Source of the DNA: Bombella favorum | GTDB taxonomy: Bacteria > Pseudomonadota > Alphaproteobacteria > Acetobacterales > Acetobacteraceae | Direction of reading: 5' to 3' | Assembly: GCF_014048475.1 (NCBI RefSeq) | Contig: NZ_NWUS01000003.1 | Coordinates: forward strand, 186,001 to 250,000 | Length of the DNA: 64,000 nucleotides | Shown: piece after piece, positions 26,312 to 36,120 of the stretch | Layout of the letters: every line of letters begins with the position of its first letter | Position numbering within the stretch: position 1 is the stretch's first letter | Notes under the pieces: generated by a model | Told to the model about the DNA's origin: nothing | The model's input: the letters and a program-made list of their open reading frames with translations, nothing else | Database searches by the model: none | Made by a program: the position numbers and the translations under genes

Positions 26312-26584
26312 TCAGGCTCTATCATCACCCGGCTGCGGGCCAAACCTGTTGTCCCCCGGCGTCCCCGGCAAACAGAGAAAGATGATATTCACGATAGGCA
26401 ATAAAAGCCACCAGCCGGAACGGTCTGTATCATGTAACCGCCGTACCCCAGCAGCTATACTAGGAAGAAAACTAAAAAGGACATATAGCCCCCTCAGGAC
26501 ATCAGTCCCATTGATACGGCTAACAAATAGAAGGCCGATAGAAACAAAGAAATTAAATAGCGCAAAATACCAATATTCATCCAT
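26312..26584 (-). CDS. DUF805 membrane protein, N-terminally short
   Basis: 90 residues. The family core is clear: EYWYFALFNFF, then the loop GVRRLHDTDRSGWWLLL and the C-terminal LPGTPGDNRFGPQP. DUF805 proteins normally have a further 20-25 residues before EYW (a short GR..R segment); here the ATG is just two codons before it and has no ribosome-binding site. Either the gene is 5'-truncated or the family tail was lost. No function is known for DUF805. Confidence 0.75.
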   Translation of the reverse strand: MDEYWYFALFNFFVSIGLLFVSRINGTDVLRGLYVLFSFLPSIAAGVRRLHDTDRSGWWLLLPIVNIIFLCLPGTPGDNRFGPQPGDDRA

Positions 26585-26630
26585 TTATTTCAATTGAAAA
26601 CATATTATTCATTATGCCCTGGTTAAGGAC

Positions 26631-26981
26631 TTACAATGCCACTCCATACCGACGAGCACACCAGACCACGACAAGATAAAGCAGAATAGTCAGCACACAA
26701 CCAGCCGCCAGACTACCCCAAAAGGGCCAGCCGCGCCGCAATAAAAACGGAATTAATAAAAACATAGGCAAGGATGGCAAAACGTACCAGAAAGTCGCCT
26801 CACTATGAGTAGCCATCAGCTCACGGTCTGGTTTCTCGGCCCAGAGGAAGATCATCCCCAGAACAGACACGAGTGGCAGGGACGCAATAAGGGCTCCCAG
26901 AGCCGGCAAACGACGGGCCACCGTAGCGATAGAGGCCACAAGTACGGCAGACAGAACAGTTTTTAAGAGAAAGGGGATCAT
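26631..26981 (-). CDS. DUF3147 membrane protein
   Basis: About 116 residues from the ATG at 26981 (GGAAAG upstream; a GTG at 27002 is possible). Four hydrophobic helices; the segment LPALGALIASLPLVSVLGMIF and the WPFWGSLAAGC block fit the DUF3147 family of small four-helix membrane proteins. Function unknown. It lies 46 bp upstream of the DUF805 gene and may be co-transcribed with it. Confidence 0.7.
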   Translation of the reverse strand: MIPFLLKTVLSAVLVASIATVARRLPALGALIASLPLVSVLGMIFLWAEKPDRELMATHSEATFWYVLPSLPMFLLIPFLLRRGWPFWGSLAAGCVLTILLYLVVVWCARRYGVAL

Positions 26982-27070
26982 TTTCTTTCCGACAAAGAGC
27001 ACACAGCGGGTGTTCTGCCGCTTGCATCCGAAAAGTTATTCATATTTTTTCAGGGGAAATCGGCCGATTG

Positions 27071-27146
<76 letters not shown>

Positions 27147-27232
27147 ACAATCGGTAACCGATGGATGGTTATCTATCAGCCCTTATCAAACCTGACAAGA
27201 GGATTTTAAACATTTCATCAAAAAAATTAGCC

Positions 27233-28126
27233 TTACCCGGTCAGACGGGCCATCAGAGCCTCAAACTGCTCCAAAGATGAATAATTGATCTTCAATGAGC
27301 CACTTTTTCCGTTAAACCGGATCTGCGTTTTCAGGCCAAAACGGGCAGAAAGGTCTTCCTCCAACCGGGTGATCTCCGGGGCAGGGGCCGCAGCGACCTT
27401 ATCCTCACTGGCAGCCTTGTTCAGACGGGCCACAAGGTCTTCTGTCTGACGGACATTCAACCCCTTTGCCAGCACCTCCGCCATACCAGCTACCGGGTCG
27501 GGGTGGCCAAGCAAAGCACGGGCATGACCAGCACTCAGCCCACCATCCCGCAACTGGACCAAAACCGCCTCCGGCAAGTTCAAAAGGCGCATGGTATTGG
27601 TGATGTGCGAACGGGACTTGCCAATCGCCCCGGCAAGTTCCTCCTGCGTCAGACTATAATCCTGTAACAGCCTTTGCAGGCCCATTGCCTCTTCAACGGG
27701 GTTCAGGTCCGACCGCTGGAGGTTCTCAACCATAGCGGCCGCCATCGCATCCGTATCATCAAGCTGACGGATATAAACCGGCACTTCATGCAGGCCCGCT
27801 TTCTGGGAAGCCCGCCAGCGGCGTTCACCAGCGATGATCTGATACCGCCCCTTCTGCTCGGGGTCCGGCCGGACAAGAATAGGCTGAATCACCCCACGGG
27901 AGCGGATGGAATCCGCAAGTTCCGCAAGGCGATCCTCATTCATATCGCGGCGAGGCTGGAAAGGGCTGGGGGCCAGTAAGTCCACCCCCAAACTCCCCGG
28001 CTGGGATGGAGCATGGACCTCCCCCTGTGGGGCACCAACACGGGCCAGATTGGGGGCCTGATCCCCCAGAAGAGCCGCCAGACCCCGGCCAAGTTTGCGA
28101 GAGGAGGGGGATGCCTTCTTTGCCAT
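27233..28126 (-). CDS. parB: Chromosome partitioning protein ParB
   Basis: 297 residues. It opens with the alphaproteobacterial RKLGRGLAALLGD motif, then the ParB/Srx CTPase domain (SPFQPRRDMNEDRLAELADSI, IIAGERRWRAS with the GERRxRA nucleotide motif) and a helix-turn-helix (LTQEELAGAIGKSRSHITNT). The C-terminus is the dimer domain ending QFEALMARL. ParB loads on parS sites as a CTP-dependent clamp and works with ParA to segregate the origin region. Starts 5 nt after parA. Four parS-like sites are present in this window. Confidence 0.97.
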   Translation of the reverse strand: MAKKASPSSRKLGRGLAALLGDQAPNLARVGAPQGEVHAPSQPGSLGVDLLAPSPFQPRRDMNEDRLAELADSIRSRGVIQPILVRPDPEQKGRYQIIAGERRWRASQKAGLHEVPVYIRQLDDTDAMAAAMVENLQRSDLNPVEEAMGLQRLLQDYSLTQEELAGAIGKSRSHITNTMRLLNLPEAVLVQLRDGGLSAGHARALLGHPDPVAGMAEVLAKGLNVRQTEDLVARLNKAASEDKVAAAPAPEITRLEEDLSARFGLKTQIRFNGKSGSLKINYSSLEQFEALMARLTG

Positions 28127-28131
28127 GTCGC

Positions 28132-28986
28132 TCAGCCTTTCTTCTTCAGCCGTTTCAGCAGCTCAGCTCCCAGAGCCTCATAGGCCAATGCCCCAGTAGA
28201 ACTACGGGCATAATCCATGACAGGGCGGCCATGACTCTGCGCCTCGGAAATACGGATATTACGAGGAATCATCGTCTTAAAAACCTGATCCCCAAAGAAG
28301 CCACGTGCATCTTCTGCCACCAGAGCAGACAAATTGTTACGGGTATCGAACATCGTCAGCACGATCCCTTCCAGATGTAGGTCTGCATTAAAGGCCAGAC
28401 GCACCCGCTCGATAGAACGAACCAACTGGCTGATCCCTTCCAGAGCGAAAAACTCACATTGCAGCGGCACTAACACACTCTGCGCCACAACAAGCGCATT
28501 AAGCGTCAATAGCCCAAGGCTAGGCGGGCAATCGATCAGGATAATATCATACCGGTTTAGCAATGGTTGCAATGCATCCCGCAGCCGGTATTCCCGCCGG
28601 TCCTGATCAATCATCTCCAGCTCGGCCCCGGCCAGGTCGCCATTAGCGGGCATGACATCCAGCTTTGGCACAACGCTAGAGCGCAGGAGTGTCTCGGAAG
28701 GGGCGTCCTCCAGCAGGGCGCCATAGATCCCACGGCCACGCTCATCATATTCCAGCCCGAGGCCGGTGGACGCATTCCCTTGCGGGTCGAGGTCCACCAG
28801 CAAGACACGCTTATGTCGTGCCAGAGCCGCCGCCAGATTCAGGCTGGTGGTCGTTTTACCGACACCCCCCTTCTGGTTGGCAATAGCGATGATATGCGGA
28901 GTGTGTGAGGCAGCTTTAGACACGTCTGAAATCACTGATCCTGAGAAGGGCCCCGTCAGGGTCTGTTCGACTGGGAAGGGTTTCAT
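28132..28986 (-). CDS. parA: Chromosome partitioning ATPase ParA
   Basis: Up to 284 residues. The deviant Walker [18 protein letters not shown] and [16 protein letters not shown] identify a ParA/Soj ATPase; [18 protein letters not shown] follows. It drives segregation of ParB-parS complexes over the nucleoid. The start is uncertain: the ATG at 28986 overlaps the rsmG end by 71 bp, and GTG codons at 28935 or 28923 would shorten the protein by 17-21 residues nearer to the family norm. In operon rsmG-parA-parB. Confidence 0.96.
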   Translation of the reverse strand: MKPFPVEQTLTGPFSGSVISDVSKAASHTPHIIAIANQKGGVGKTTTSLNLAAALARHKRVLLVDLDPQGNASTGLGLEYDERGRGIYGALLEDAPSETLLRSSVVPKLDVMPANGDLAGAELEMIDQDRREYRLRDALQPLLNRYDIILIDCPPSLGLLTLNALVVAQSVLVPLQCEFFALEGISQLVRSIERVRLAFNADLHLEGIVLTMFDTRNNLSALVAEDARGFFGDQVFKTMIPRNIRISEAQSHGRPVMDYARSSTGALAYEALGAELLKRLKKKG

Positions 28987-29497
28987 ATGTCATGTGCCAG
29001 TCAGAGCGGGCACTGGTCAACTCATCTGATGCTTTTCTTCCCTTCAGGAAAAGACAATAACCGTCTTCCTTCAACAAGGGGCGTGCCCAGTCGAGCAGCT
29101 GGGGGAGGGGAGCTAGCGCACGGGCAGTTACAATGTCTGCTGGTTCAAGAGCCACCTGTTCAATCCGTTTTGCCAACACGGCGACCCGGGCACCACATTC
29201 CCGAGCGGCCTCTCGCAGAAAAGCACATTTACGCTGGTCAGATTCAATCAGAGTGACCGGGTTCCCTGTGGCAATCGCCACGATTAAGCCAGGGAACCCA
29301 CCGCCAGAGCCAAGGTCTGTTATCCGAGCACCAGCGGCAATATGTGGGACAAGCTGGAGGCTGTCCTCAATATGACGCTGGCGAAGATGAGCAATATCTT
29401 TCGGGCTCACGAGATTGATCTTCTCATTCCAACGGGTCAGCAAGCTAGCAAAGTGAGCGAGCTTCTTTTCTGTTTCATGTGAAACATGCGTCATCAT
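28916..29497 (-). CDS. rsmG: 16S rRNA (guanine-N7) methyltransferase RsmG
   Basis: 193 residues with the RsmG pattern: [21 protein letters not shown], and the SAM-binding [17 protein letters not shown]; then [16 protein letters not shown]. It methylates G527 of 16S rRNA. Overlaps the mnmG stop by 4 nt. The first codons contain a perfect parS-like palindrome, so coding sequence doubles as a ParB site. Confidence 0.95.
   Translation of the reverse strand: MMTHVSHETEKKLAHFASLLTRWNEKINLVSPKDIAHLRQRHIEDSLQLVPHIAAGARITDLGSGGGFPGLIVAIATGNPVTLIESDQRKCAFLREAARECGARVAVLAKRIEQVALEPADIVTARALAPLPQLLDWARPLLKEDGYCLFLKGRKASDELTSARSDWHMTYETLPSRTDPDGALLRISDFRRV
29471..29486. other. parS-like site (perfect palindrome)
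   Basis: TGTTTCATGTGAAACA is a perfect 16-bp palindrome in outer arms (central AT/GT), one base from the classical parS consensus TGTTTCACGTGAAACA. It lies inside the start of rsmG, within the operon that encodes ParA and ParB. Confidence 0.8.
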
Positions 29498-31365
29498 GTA
29501 CGGCTCCTGACATAAGCAAGCAGAGCAACAAGAGCCGCCGGGGTCACGCCCCGGACACGCCCCGCAGCGGCAAAATCAGCAGGGCGGGCGGCACTCAACC
29601 GCTCCTGCATTTCCTGGCTCAGCCCCCCGATTGCCCCATAATCCAGATCATCCGGCAGGCGCAGTGCAGCTTCACTTTTCAGCTGCTGAATTTCCCGTTC
29701 CTGCCTGCGCAGATACCCACCATAGCGGGCCTCTGTCTGCACATGCCGCCCGATACGGACCGGCAAAGAGGCAAACCACGGGGCAAGGCTGGCGATCTGA
29801 GCCTCATCAGCCTGCGTTGCCAGTACATCCAGCAGGCTGCGCCGCCGGCCATCCTGTGAGACCTCAATGCCATGCTCCCGCAGATGCTGGGGTAGGAAGG
29901 CCGGTTTCCGGGCTTCTTCCATCGCCTCCTCAATCTGGCGCACCGTTTCACGGAATGCTGCTTCACGTTCTGGCCCGACACAACCCGCCTCAATCGCCTT
30001 GGGGGTAAGGCGTAGATCAGCATTATCGGCCCGCAATAGCAGACGATATTCTGCACGGGACGTGAACATGCGATAAGGCTCACTGATGCCATGTAGGGTC
30101 AGGTCATCAATCAACACACCGAGGTAGGATTCCTCCCGCCCCAGCGTCAGCGGCTCCTTACCTCCTACAGCACGGGCTGCATTCAGCCCGGCTAAAAGCC
30201 CCTGTGCACCTGCTTCCTCATAGCCCGTCGTCCCATTGATCTGCCCAGCAAGATACAGACCGGGCAAGGCCCGCAACTCCAGAGACGGGCGCAGCTCCCG
30301 TGGGTCAACATAATCATATTCCACAGCATAACCGGGAGTGACGATACGGGCCGTCTCCAACCCCGGCATAAAAGCGATCATCTGCACCTGTACCTCCGCT
30401 GGTAGGGAGGTGCTGATGCCGTTGGGATAGACCAGCTCCCCACCCGGATTGCCCGGTAGGGCCTCTGGTTCCAGAAACACCTGATGACTATCCCGCCCTG
30501 CAAAACGGACGATCTTATCCTCAATAGACGGGCAGTAACGGGGTCCCCGCCCGGTGATCTCACCGCCATACATTGCCGAAAGATGCAGATTTTCTTCAAT
30601 GATCTTATGAGTCTGCGGGGTTGTCTGCGTGATGCGGCAAACGATCTGCTTATTGGGTAGGGAAGTTGTCAGCGTGCTAAAGGCTTCTGGCTCCGCATCG
30701 CCCTCATCGGCAGGCAGGGCTTCCCAGTCGATGCTATCACGGGCTAGGCGAGGCGGGGTACCGGTTTTTAGGCGGCCCATTTTTAGCCCCAGAGCTTCCA
30801 GACGTTCCCCTAGCTGCGTGGCAGGAGCATCGCCAATACGTCCGGCAGGCTGACTAACCCGCCCCGTATGAATCACACCCCGCAGGAAGGTGCCACTCGT
30901 CAATACGACAGCCCCAGCAGAGAAACGCCGGCCATCCTCACAAACCACACCCCGGACATGCCCTTGCTCAACAATCAGATCACCCACAGCCCCAGCCAGC
31001 ATGGTCAGGTTGGGCGTGGCAGCTAGAAGCTCCTGAATAGCCGCCCGGTACAGCGAGCGATCCGCCTGCGCTCGGGGCCCATGCACTGCTGGCCCTTTGG
31101 AGCGATTCAGCAACTTGAAATGAATCCCCGCCCGGTCGGCCGCCTTGCCCATAAGGCCATCAAACGCATCAATCTCCCGCACGAGATGGCCCTTACCAAT
31201 GCCACCAATAGCCGGATTGCAGGACATACTCCCCACAGTGTCCAGCTTGTGCGTCAACAACAAGGTTCGGGATCCGAAACGAGCGGCGGCGGCGGCGGCT
31301 TCCGTCCCGGCATGACCTCCCCCCACCACGATGACATCATAAATATGCGTAGGTGATGTACTCAT
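29494..31365 (-). CDS. mnmG: tRNA uridine-5-carboxymethylaminomethyl modification enzyme MnmG (GidA)
   Basis: 623 residues. N-terminal FAD motif [14 protein letters not shown], then [20 protein letters not shown] (catalytic Cys region) and [13 protein letters not shown]-terminal helical domain with [10 protein letters not shown] and [10 protein letters not shown]. With MnmE it modifies U34 of tRNAs reading NNA/NNG codons. 10 bp downstream of mnmE, and overlapping rsmG by 4 nt in the leftward operon. Confidence 0.97.
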   Translation of the reverse strand: MSTSPTHIYDVIVVGGGHAGTEAAAAAARFGSRTLLLTHKLDTVGSMSCNPAIGGIGKGHLVREIDAFDGLMGKAADRAGIHFKLLNRSKGPAVHGPRAQADRSLYRAAIQELLAATPNLTMLAGAVGDLIVEQGHVRGVVCEDGRRFSAGAVVLTSGTFLRGVIHTGRVSQPAGRIGDAPATQLGERLEALGLKMGRLKTGTPPRLARDSIDWEALPADEGDAEPEAFSTLTTSLPNKQIVCRITQTTPQTHKIIEENLHLSAMYGGEITGRGPRYCPSIEDKIVRFAGRDSHQVFLEPEALPGNPGGELVYPNGISTSLPAEVQVQMIAFMPGLETARIVTPGYAVEYDYVDPRELRPSLELRALPGLYLAGQINGTTGYEEAGAQGLLAGLNAARAVGGKEPLTLGREESYLGVLIDDLTLHGISEPYRMFTSRAEYRLLLRADNADLRLTPKAIEAGCVGPEREAAFRETVRQIEEAMEEARKPAFLPQHLREHGIEVSQDGRRRSLLDVLATQADEAQIASLAPWFASLPVRIGRHVQTEARYGGYLRRQEREIQQLKSEAALRLPDDLDYGAIGGLSQEMQERLSAARPADFAAAGRVRGVTPAALVALLAYVRSRT

Positions 31366-31375
31366 TGAGGTAACG

Positions 31376-32668
31376 TCACTTTCCTATACAGAACTGGCCG
31401 AAAATCGTATCGAGCAAGGCTTCGACATCCACATGTCCCGTCAACCGTCCGAGAGCCTGCATAGCTAGCCGCAGCTCCTCCCCACGAACCTCCGGCCATG
31501 GGGCTTCCAGCGCACGAGTTAGATGCTCTTGCGCTTCTTTCAATCCGGCCCGATGACGGGCACGGGTCAAAGGTGGCGTGCCACGCTGAGCCATAAGACG
31601 AGCCAGATGAGCCTTTAGCCACTCCCGCAAAGGGGCCAGCCCTGCTTCATCCTTTGTATGAATGCCGAGTTCACCCACCCTTGCCGGGGAGAGGTCCGTC
31701 TTTGTTCGCAGCTTTATGGCATGATCTGCCAGCAAGGGCGTATCATCATCCGGCCCCACAAGATGAAAGAGCAAGTCTGCATCCTTAACATGCCGCATGG
31801 TGCGGCGGATGCCTTCTGCCTCAATCTCATCATCCGTTTCCCGCACACCAGCCGTATCAATAAGCCGGACACGGATACCTTCAATCACCCAATCGACAGC
31901 AATGGCATCCCGTGTCGTGCCCGCCTTTTGCGTGACGATCGCTGCATCCTGCCCACTTAGCGCATTCAGCAGGCTGGATTTACCAACGTTCGGTGCCCCG
32001 GCCAGAACGATCTTCAAACCATCACGGACGATCTCGCCTCGTTCATCAGCAAGATGAGCCTGCATCTCTTCTCCCAAAGCGCGGCAATCCCCCAGAAGGG
32101 CCTCTTCTACCTCCGGGGGGAGTTCCTCATCCGGGAAGTCGATCAAGGCCTCCTGCTGGGCCAAAATCTGCCGCAACCGAGACGCCCAGCCTGTATAAAG
32201 CTGGCTCAATGCCCCATCAACCTGACGTAGAGCCTGGTGACGCTGGGCCTGCGTATCGGCCTCTATCAGGTCCGCTATGGCCTCGGCCTGTAACAGGTCC
32301 ATCCGGCCCGCCTGCACGGCCCGCCGGGTAAACTCCCCCGGTTCAGCAGGGCGGGCACCAAGAGTAACAAGAGCGTGTGCTACAGCTTCTACAATGGCCG
32401 GACCTGCATGAAGATGCAGCTCGAAACTATCTTCCCCCGTATAGGAGCGTGGCCCCGGCAGCCAGAGAACAAGGGCATGATCCAGCACGTCACCTTCATG
32501 CTTCAGAGCCCGCAGGCTGGCATGTCGGGCCGCAGGCACTATCCCGCATAGGGCTTCCAGCAGGGCGGCACTTTCCGGCCCACTAACCCGCATGACGGCA
32601 ATAGCCCCCTGCACCGGGCCAGTTGCCACGGCAAAAATAGTATGAGTGGATGTACTGGATGGTGTCAT
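31376..32668 (-). CDS. mnmE: tRNA modification GTPase MnmE (TrmE)
   Basis: About 430 residues from the ATG at 32668. N-terminal formyl-THF-binding domain ([21 protein letters not shown]), helical domain, G domain (G1 [15 protein letters not shown]3 DTAG, G4 TKTD) and the C-terminal FCIGK with the reactive Cys. Works with MnmG on tRNA U34. First gene of mnmE-mnmG-rsmG-parA-parB, the usual origin-proximal block. Divergent from ogt. Confidence 0.97.
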   Translation of the reverse strand: MTPSSTSTHTIFAVATGPVQGAIAVMRVSGPESAALLEALCGIVPAARHASLRALKHEGDVLDHALVLWLPGPRSYTGEDSFELHLHAGPAIVEAVAHALVTLGARPAEPGEFTRRAVQAGRMDLLQAEAIADLIEADTQAQRHQALRQVDGALSQLYTGWASRLRQILAQQEALIDFPDEELPPEVEEALLGDCRALGEEMQAHLADERGEIVRDGLKIVLAGAPNVGKSSLLNALSGQDAAIVTQKAGTTRDAIAVDWVIEGIRVRLIDTAGVRETDDEIEAEGIRRTMRHVKDADLLFHLVGPDDDTPLLADHAIKLRTKTDLSPARVGELGIHTKDEAGLAPLREWLKAHLARLMAQRGTPPLTRARHRAGLKEAQEHLTRALEAPWPEVRGEELRLAMQALGRLTGHVDVEALLDTIFGQFCIGK

Positions 32669-32755
32669 GCGCCTTTCATACAGCACTCAGACGGGAAAAG
32701 CAGCGGTCTGAAGAAAGAATTGACGCCCCCCTGTAAAACGGGCAGCCTTATTTTC

Positions 32756-33217
32756 ATGCCACAGCTTTCTTTCCATTCTCCCCTCGGTGCCTTGACCCTT
32801 AGTGAAGAAGAGGGGCAGATCGTCTCCCTTGATGAAGGCTGGGGCCGAGACCAGAGCGAAACACCCCTCCTGCTAAAGGTGCGGGACATGATGCAGGATT
32901 ATTTTGACGGTGAGGCGGTGGACTTCCAGTCTATTCCGCTGATGCTGGATGGCACCGCCTATCAAGAACGTGTCTGGGCGGCCCTCCGTGCTATTCCCCA
33001 CGGCCAGACCCGCACTTATGCCGAACTGGCCAAAACTATTGGCGGGAGCCCGCAATCTATCGGTCAGGCCGTGGCCCGCAACCCGCTGCTCATTCTCATT
33101 CCGTGTCATCGTGTCCTGCCCTCACATGGCAGGGGCTATGGTGATTATAGCGGATTTGAAGGCGCAGAGAGCAAGGCCTTCCTGCTGGGGTTAGAACAAG
33201 AAGCATCCAGTTCCTGA
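32756..33217 (+). CDS. ogt: Methylated-DNA-protein-cysteine methyltransferase (Ogt-like)
   Basis: About 153 residues from the ATG at 32756. The active-site motif PCHRVLPSHG (reactive Cys) is intact, preceded by the helix-turn-helix GQTRTYAELAKTIGGSPQSIGQAVARN. The N-terminal domain is short. It removes alkyl groups from O6-guanine in DNA by suicidal transfer. Its position between mnmE and the bd oxidase is an accessory insertion in the usual rho-mnmE neighbourhood. Confidence 0.92.
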   Translation: MPQLSFHSPLGALTLSEEEGQIVSLDEGWGRDQSETPLLLKVRDMMQDYFDGEAVDFQSIPLMLDGTAYQERVWAALRAIPHGQTRTYAELAKTIGGSPQSIGQAVARNPLLILIPCHRVLPSHGRGYGDYSGFEGAESKAFLLGLEQEASSS

Positions 33218-33455
33218 AACAGGGGATCATCCAGCCTTACCTTATTGCCAAAACTGACCATCACATGATCTTATAAAAATGTGATGGCAAATTTTCATCG
33301 CCTGCATCGGCTTGCCTCGCAAAAAATAACGGGGATTTTTTTATTTAAAAAATATTTATAAGAAGAAAAATAAAATCAATTATTGAAAACTCGCCAAAAT
33401 CAATAATGAAAAAATGTCAATTTCCTCCCATTCCAACGAAAAGGAATGATTATAT
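33218..33455 (+). promoter_or_regulatory. AT-rich upstream region of the bd oxidase operon
   Basis: A 238-bp AT-rich gap between ogt and cioA, with A/T runs at about 33335-33420 and an inverted repeat TCAAT-T-ATTGA at 33376-33386, followed by an imperfect second copy near 33399. The half-sites resemble FNR/CRP-family half-sites (TTGAT), but the spacing does not fit a standard operator. The promoter for cioAB must lie here. Confidence 0.45.
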
Positions 33456-34871
33456 ATGGTTAATGACCATGATTTACCTCTTACAATCGCACGAATACAA
33501 TTCGCCTTTACCGTTGGCGTACATATAATATTCCCAGCATTTTCGATCGGTCTATCTGTATTCCTCACCTTTCTTGAAGGCATGTGGTTAAAAACGAACG
33601 ATAACCGTTATTTGAATCTCTTTAAATACTGGTTGAAAGTCTTCTCCATCGTCTTCGGCATGGGGGTCGTCTCTGGCATCGTGATGGCCTACGAGTTCGG
33701 TACCAACTGGGCAGGCTTCTCTGCCAAGGCAGGGCCCATCACAGGCGTGCTTCTCTCTTACGAAGTCATGACGGCCTTCTTTATGGAGGCTGGTTTCCTT
33801 GGTGTCATGCTGTTCGGACTGAACCGTGTCGGCCGCAGAATGCATTTCTTTGCAACCTGTGCCGTCACTACAGGAACGCTGATCTCCATGACATGGATCC
33901 TTGCATCCAACTCATGGATGCAAACCCCACAAGGCTATGTCATTGACCAAAAGACAGGCCGTTTCCTGCCCCATGACTGGCTGGCCATCATCTTCAATCC
34001 ATCCTTTCCCTACCGGATCACCCATATGGGGCTGGCTGCCATGCTTTCAGTGGCCTTCACGGTAGCTGCCGCGGGTGCATGGCATCTGCTCAAGGCCAAA
34101 AAGAGCGGTACACAGGCAGACAGTACGATCCGCCTCATGTTCTCCCTGTCCCTCTGGATGATTGTCATCACAGCCCCTCTCCAGATCATAGCGGGCGACA
34201 TGCATGGGCTGAACACCCTGAAATATCAGCCTGCCAAAATTGCCGCCGTGGAAGGCGACTGGACAAGCGAAACACGAGCCCCTGAACTGTTGTTCGGCAT
34301 CCCGAACATGAAGACAGAACGTACGGATTACGCCATAGGGATTCCGCTACTGGGCTCCTTCATCCTGACCCATGACATCAACGGCAAGGTGCCCGGCCTG
34401 AAAGATTATCCGGCAGACCAGCGGGCCCCGGCACCAATCGTGTTCTTTTCTTTCCGCATCATGATTGCCCTGGGGGGGCTTATGCTGCTCTGCGGCCTCT
34501 GGTCACTCTGGCTGCGGCGCCGGCAGCATTTGTTCGACCATCCTCTTTTTCTGCGGGTGATACTCACCATGGCACCGGCTGGGTTTCTGGCTCTGCTCTG
34601 TGGCTGGGTTACGACAGAAGTCGGGCGGCAACCATGGACGGTCTACGGCCTACTTCGCACGAAAGACAGCGCCTCACCGCTGGCACTCTCCAGCCTGTCT
34701 TTCTCCATGCTGTTTTTTGTTGCGGTCTATCTCTTTGTTTTCGGCTCAGGCCTCCTGATGCTCATCCGCCTGCTACGGGCCACCCCAGAGGCTGCTGACA
34801 ACACCAGCGATGACATCATGATCCTAGGTAGCCATCATCATACGATCTCTCAGAACAAGGATGCGTCATAA
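33456..34871 (+). CDS. cioA: Cytochrome bd-type ubiquinol oxidase subunit I (CioA/CydA)
   Basis: 471 residues, nine or so membrane helices. Family blocks: ARIQFAFTVGVHIIFPAFSIGLS (haem-ligand His), GFLGVMLFGLNRVG, APLQIIAGDMHG and GWVTTEVGRQPW. The quinol-binding Q-loop is short, characteristic of the CioAB group (cyanide-insensitive in Gluconobacter and Pseudomonas). It oxidises ubiquinol and reduces oxygen. Overlaps or abuts cioB by a few nt. Quinol oxidases are central to acetic acid bacteria, which feed ubiquinone through periplasmic dehydrogenases. Confidence 0.95.
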   Translation: MVNDHDLPLTIARIQFAFTVGVHIIFPAFSIGLSVFLTFLEGMWLKTNDNRYLNLFKYWLKVFSIVFGMGVVSGIVMAYEFGTNWAGFSAKAGPITGVLLSYEVMTAFFMEAGFLGVMLFGLNRVGRRMHFFATCAVTTGTLISMTWILASNSWMQTPQGYVIDQKTGRFLPHDWLAIIFNPSFPYRITHMGLAAMLSVAFTVAAAGAWHLLKAKKSGTQADSTIRLMFSLSLWMIVITAPLQIIAGDMHGLNTLKYQPAKIAAVEGDWTSETRAPELLFGIPNMKTERTDYAIGIPLLGSFILTHDINGKVPGLKDYPADQRAPAPIVFFSFRIMIALGGLMLLCGLWSLWLRRRQHLFDHPLFLRVILTMAPAGFLALLCGWVTTEVGRQPWTVYGLLRTKDSASPLALSSLSFSMLFFVAVYLFVFGSGLLMLIRLLRATPEAADNTSDDIMILGSHHHTISQNKDAS

Positions 34872-34872
34872 C

Positions 34873-35892
34873 ATGTCCGGCCTTGCATTCTATCTTCCCT
34901 TCATCTGGGCGTTCATCGTCATTCTGGCCATTTCGGTCTACGTCATCCTTGATGGCTTTGATCTGGGAATTGGCATACTCTTTGCTTTCGAGAAAAAGCC
35001 GGAGCATCGTGACATCATGATCAACACGATTGCCCCCGTCTGGGATGGTAATGAAACATGGATGGTTCTGGGTGGAGCAACCCTGTTCGGTGTTTTCCCC
35101 GGTGCTTACAGCACGCTGCTGCCTGCCTTCTATATCCCCATCATCATCATGCTGGGGGCTTTGATCTTCCGTGGTGTTGCATTCGAGTTCCGCATCATGG
35201 CGCACTCACCCAATCATCGGGCCTTCTGGAATACGGGCTTCATGGCAGGGTCCACACTTGCCGCTTTCTGTCAGGGCTGCATTCTTGGCGGGTACGTTCA
35301 GGGAGTGCATACAAGCCACGGTGCCTTTGCCGGGGGAGCCATGGACTGGCTGACACCGTTCAGCGTTCTTTGTGGCCTGTCCGTTGTCACAGGTTATGCG
35401 CTTCTTGGTACGACCTGGCTCGTTTGGCGCACATCCGATGAGCTGGAAGCACGGTGCCGCCACTGGTCCAAGAAATTATCCATTCTGATGATTCTCTGTA
35501 TCATTGCTGTTAGCTGCTGGACGCCGTTTCTTCATGCGCCCTATCTCCATCACTGGATTGCCTTTCCGAACATTCTGTTCGGCCTGCCTGTTCCTCTACT
35601 GGTGGCACTGGCCGGTTTCCTGATGTGGCGGACCCTGGACAAGGAACACGCCATCACGCCTTTCCTGTGCGTCATTGGATGGTTCCTGCTCAGCCTGGTT
35701 GGCCTGGCCATTACCATCTGGCCCTACGCTGTACCACCAACCCTGACCCTGTGGGATGTAGCATCTCCAGTTCCCAGCCAGCTTTTCCAGCTCGTCGGAA
35801 CCGTCATCCTGCTCCCCATCATCACGGGATATTCGATCTATTCCTACTATCTTTTCCGTGGAAAGGTCACAAAAACCGATGGATATCACTAA
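34873..35892 (+). CDS. cioB: Cytochrome bd-type ubiquinol oxidase subunit II (CioB/CydB)
   Basis: About 339 residues; I prefer the ATG at 34873 (AAGGA about 11 nt upstream) over 34861. Family signature VILDGFDLGIGILF, then IAPVWDGNETWMVLGGATLFGVFP. Multiple membrane helices; partner of CioA. The last 14 bp overlap the start of the DUF2474 gene. Confidence 0.95.
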   Translation: MSGLAFYLPFIWAFIVILAISVYVILDGFDLGIGILFAFEKKPEHRDIMINTIAPVWDGNETWMVLGGATLFGVFPGAYSTLLPAFYIPIIIMLGALIFRGVAFEFRIMAHSPNHRAFWNTGFMAGSTLAAFCQGCILGGYVQGVHTSHGAFAGGAMDWLTPFSVLCGLSVVTGYALLGTTWLVWRTSDELEARCRHWSKKLSILMILCIIAVSCWTPFLHAPYLHHWIAFPNILFGLPVPLLVALAGFLMWRTLDKEHAITPFLCVIGWFLLSLVGLAITIWPYAVPPTLTLWDVASPVPSQLFQLVGTVILLPIITGYSIYSYYLFRGKVTKTDGYH

Positions 35893-36031
35893 GTTCACCA
35901 CATACGATGAGAAGAAAGTGCCAGCCTCCTTCTCCAAACGTCTAGCGTGGTTCTTGGCCCTCTGGGGAATGGGCACTCTTGCCATCATCTTGGTGGCAAG
36001 CTTCCTTCACCTTCTGATCCCCCATGGCTGA
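35879..36031 (+). CDS. DUF2474 small membrane subunit of the bd oxidase
   Basis: A 50-residue protein starting MDITKFTTYDEKKVP, with one membrane helix (about residues 23-44: RLAWFLALWGMGTLAIILVA). This is the pattern of DUF2474 proteins, which occur directly after cioB/cydB genes and are thought to be accessory subunits like CydX. It overlaps cioB by 14 bp, so it is the third gene of the operon. Small enough to be missed by length filters. Confidence 0.8.
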   Translation: MDITKFTTYDEKKVPASFSKRLAWFLALWGMGTLAIILVASFLHLLIPHG

Positions 36032-36057
36032 TGGTCTGACATGGACCTCACCTACAG

Positions 36058-36092
36058 AAAAGGCAGGGCCATATGCATGGCCCTGCCTTTTC
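36058..36092. terminator. Bidirectional terminator between the bd oxidase operon and rho
   Basis: A perfect 15-bp inverted repeat with a 4-nt loop (arms 36058-36072 and 36077-36091) whose arms start and end in A4/T4. It can serve both convergent units. Confidence 0.85.
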
Positions 36093-36120
36093 TTTCATGG
36101 CCAACAGACCAGCCTATTAA

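Noticed and set aside
33371-33410. FNR operator before cioA
   Set aside because: TTGAT/ATCAA half-sites occur but not in the inverted 4-bp-spaced arrangement.
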